Assembly: GCA_902812465.1 (NCBI GenBank)
Contig: CADDZE010000025.1
Span: 1-54,415 of the forward strand
DNA: 54,415 nt
Source of the DNA: Acidobacteriota bacterium
GTDB lineage: Bacteria; Acidobacteriota; Terriglobia; UBA7540
Reading direction: 5' to 3'
Part shown: one piece after another, positions 53,122 to 54,415 of the stretch
How positions within the stretch are numbered: the stretch's first letter is position 1
How the letters are laid out: every line of letters starts with the position of its first letter
The notes under the pieces: generated by a model
Told to the model about the DNA's origin: nothing
Seen by the model: the letters and a program-made list of their open reading frames with translations, nothing else
The model's database searches: none
Program-made: the position numbers and the translations under genes

Positions 53122-54130
53122 ATGCCAGGAATCTTGTCCGGCCCAGGAGAAAGCTCTCCCGATTCTGTCCCCCCGCGCTTTTATCCTCGTAGCGGCCCCT
53201 TCGATACCGTCAACAACGCCAACCTCAATGTCCACTTCGAGATTCCCATCGTCAATAATGCAGGGCGCGGCATGCCCTTTTACTACCGGCTGGGGTATGA
53301 CAGCTCCATCTGGTACCCAGGCCTGAAAGCCTAGGGACAATCGGCTTGGATTGCTGTGCCTAATTGGGGGTGGCGGGCGATCACGCAGGCCCTGACTGGC
53401 TATGTGACATACCACGCCTATGGGCCCAACTACTGCACGACTCCCAGCACCAGCCTCACATGTTTTACGTCTTTAATGGCTTCACCTATATCGATCCTAA
53501 CGCTACCGGACCACCTCTTCTCTATCAACAACATATTCAGTCCGGACTCCCAGAAGTGTACGCGGCCTCCCGGGCCCAGCTGGAGCAGCGGAACCACAAT
53601 AGGCGGCTCGGGATTTCGAATGACAGCATACGCGGGAACGACGACGGCGTCCATCAGCCCGATCACGTCACCAGCCGGGCAGACCATCACAGCTCCATTA
53701 CAGCAGGGCACGGGTGCGGGCACCGTGACGGACGCGAACGGAAACACCATCCAAACCACCGACGGCTCTCACTTCACCGACACGCTCGGTATGACGGCGT
53801 TAACCGTGTCCGGCGGCCCTCCCAACCCTCTGGTCTTCCAGTATGCAGGGCCGGCAGGAGACGTGAGCGTCTATGTGGACTATAGTGCGTACACGGTGCA
53901 GACCAACTTTGGTTGCAGCGGCATCGGCGAACTCCCCGCCACGCCCGTCTACCTGGTCAGCCGTATCAGTTTGCCCGACGGTACCTCTTACACCTTTCAA
54001 TACGAGACCACTCCGGGCAACCCTGCGGACGGGTGGCACGATCACCTACGCCTATAGCGGTCTCAACAACGGGATCCTCTGCGCCGACGGCAGCGCCTGG
54101 ACCACCACGCTGACCGATCCCGGGAGTAAT
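53122..54130 (+). pseudogene. Broken RHS-repeat protein N-terminal region
   Basis: The frame opens near 53122 and encodes FDTVNNANLNVHFEIPIV and AGRGMPFYYRLGYDSSIWYP, the typical start of large acidobacterial RHS/YD-repeat proteins. It meets an in-frame TAG at 53332-53334 and then continues with VPNWGWRAITQALTGYV. Between about 53,450 and 53,510 the coherent sequence (MFYVFNGFTYIDPNATG) is in another frame before returning (HLFSINNIFSPDSQ). A further shift near 54,030 leads to TITYAYSGLNNGILCADG. Similarity ends near 54,130. At least one stop and three shifts make this a relic; the repeat core and C-terminal toxin part are absent. Confidence 0.75.
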
Positions 54131-54181
54131 TTGAAAGTTGTGTCTATATATCAGCCGTCGTCGGTGCTGTGGGAATGGGGG

Positions 54182-54262
54182 AATCCGGCGTGCTTTTCGC
54201 CGGATTTCCAAGCGCCGTGGAAAGAGTGGGAAACTTGCTGCTTGAGTTTTCCACGCTTTCCA
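54182..54262. repeat. Cluster of inverted repeats after the RHS relic
   Basis: AATCCGGCG 54182-54190 pairs with CGCCGGATT 54198-54206. Then TGGAAAGAGTGGGAAAC (54218-54234) pairs with GTTTTCCACGCTTTCCA (54246-54262) except for two G-T wobbles. TTTCCA 54205-54210 can also pair with TGGAAA 54218-54223. It has the look of a REP-like or element-end sequence; no family is assigned. Confidence 0.45.
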
Positions 54263-54415
54263 CCGTGCGTCATTTCCACAGCGCAAGGCCAAGGGCCAAA
54301 ATAAACTTTGGATGCTTTCGCCGCTCCGGCTCGCGATAAAAATGCCCCAGAATTCGCCATCCCTGGGGCCAGACCTGCTTCAGCGTCCTAACCTGACCCA
54401 AGCAGAGAACCGATG

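Overview
The window is GC-rich bacterial chromosomal DNA. Several things point to the phylum Acidobacteriota: ASH/choice-of-anchor and DUF4082 mosaics, an XrtA-type exopolysaccharide (EPS) gene set, an RHS N-terminal region with the 'GRGMPFYYRLGYDSS' style, and a NamZ/beta-lactamase fusion. This assignment is inference from protein style, because there is no rRNA or other marker gene here.

Layout. (1) 1-12,357 is a mixed, mostly plus-strand flank. It holds the tail of a decayed transposase, a beta-lactamase-fold/NamZ muramidase fusion, a TPR protein, a divergent FmdB-type zinc-ribbon protein, a broken S9 peptidase, two secreted TIG/beta-helix proteins in tandem, and a methyltransferase relic. 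(2) 12,358-51,102 is a long run of genes all on the minus strand. Read in the direction of transcription it begins with a NarL-type response regulator and a PilZ protein. Next come an UpxY/NusG-like antiterminator, the initiating polyprenyl-phosphate sugar transferase, a GumC/Wzz chain-length protein and a CpsD tyrosine kinase. A giant DMFase-like/ASH surface protein follows. Then come nucleotide-sugar genes (WbpB-, WbpD- and WbpE-like, a second aminotransferase/epimerase/acyltransferase set), an AA5 copper-radical oxidase, the Wzm/Wzt ABC exporter, glycosyltransferases, UDP-galactopyranose mutase, an O-antigen polymerase/ligase, polysaccharide deacetylases, an N-formyltransferase and finally a WecB-type epimerase. 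Two neighbouring genes inside the run (ATP-grasp and one deacetylase) are frameshifted. (3) 51,103-54,415 holds a divergent FAA-hydrolase-family gene and a broken RHS gene followed by dense inverted repeats.

How the genes work together. The cluster encodes a surface polysaccharide predicted to contain acylated amino sugars or aminuronic acids and galactofuranose. Assembly starts on undecaprenyl phosphate, is extended by at least six glycosyltransferases, is modified by deacetylation and probably N-formylation, and is exported or length-controlled by GumC/CpsD and/or Wzm/Wzt. Many gene pairs share ATGA or GTGA overlaps, which supports one or a few long transcripts; the antiterminator at the head fits that. 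The most distinctive parts are the glyoxal-oxidase-like AA5 enzyme with a complete active site and the 1,746-residue DMFase-like/ASH protein, both embedded among the sugar genes.

Limits. No database search was possible. Product names rest on motifs and remembered family features. Frameshift calls could reflect sequencing errors as well as real decay.
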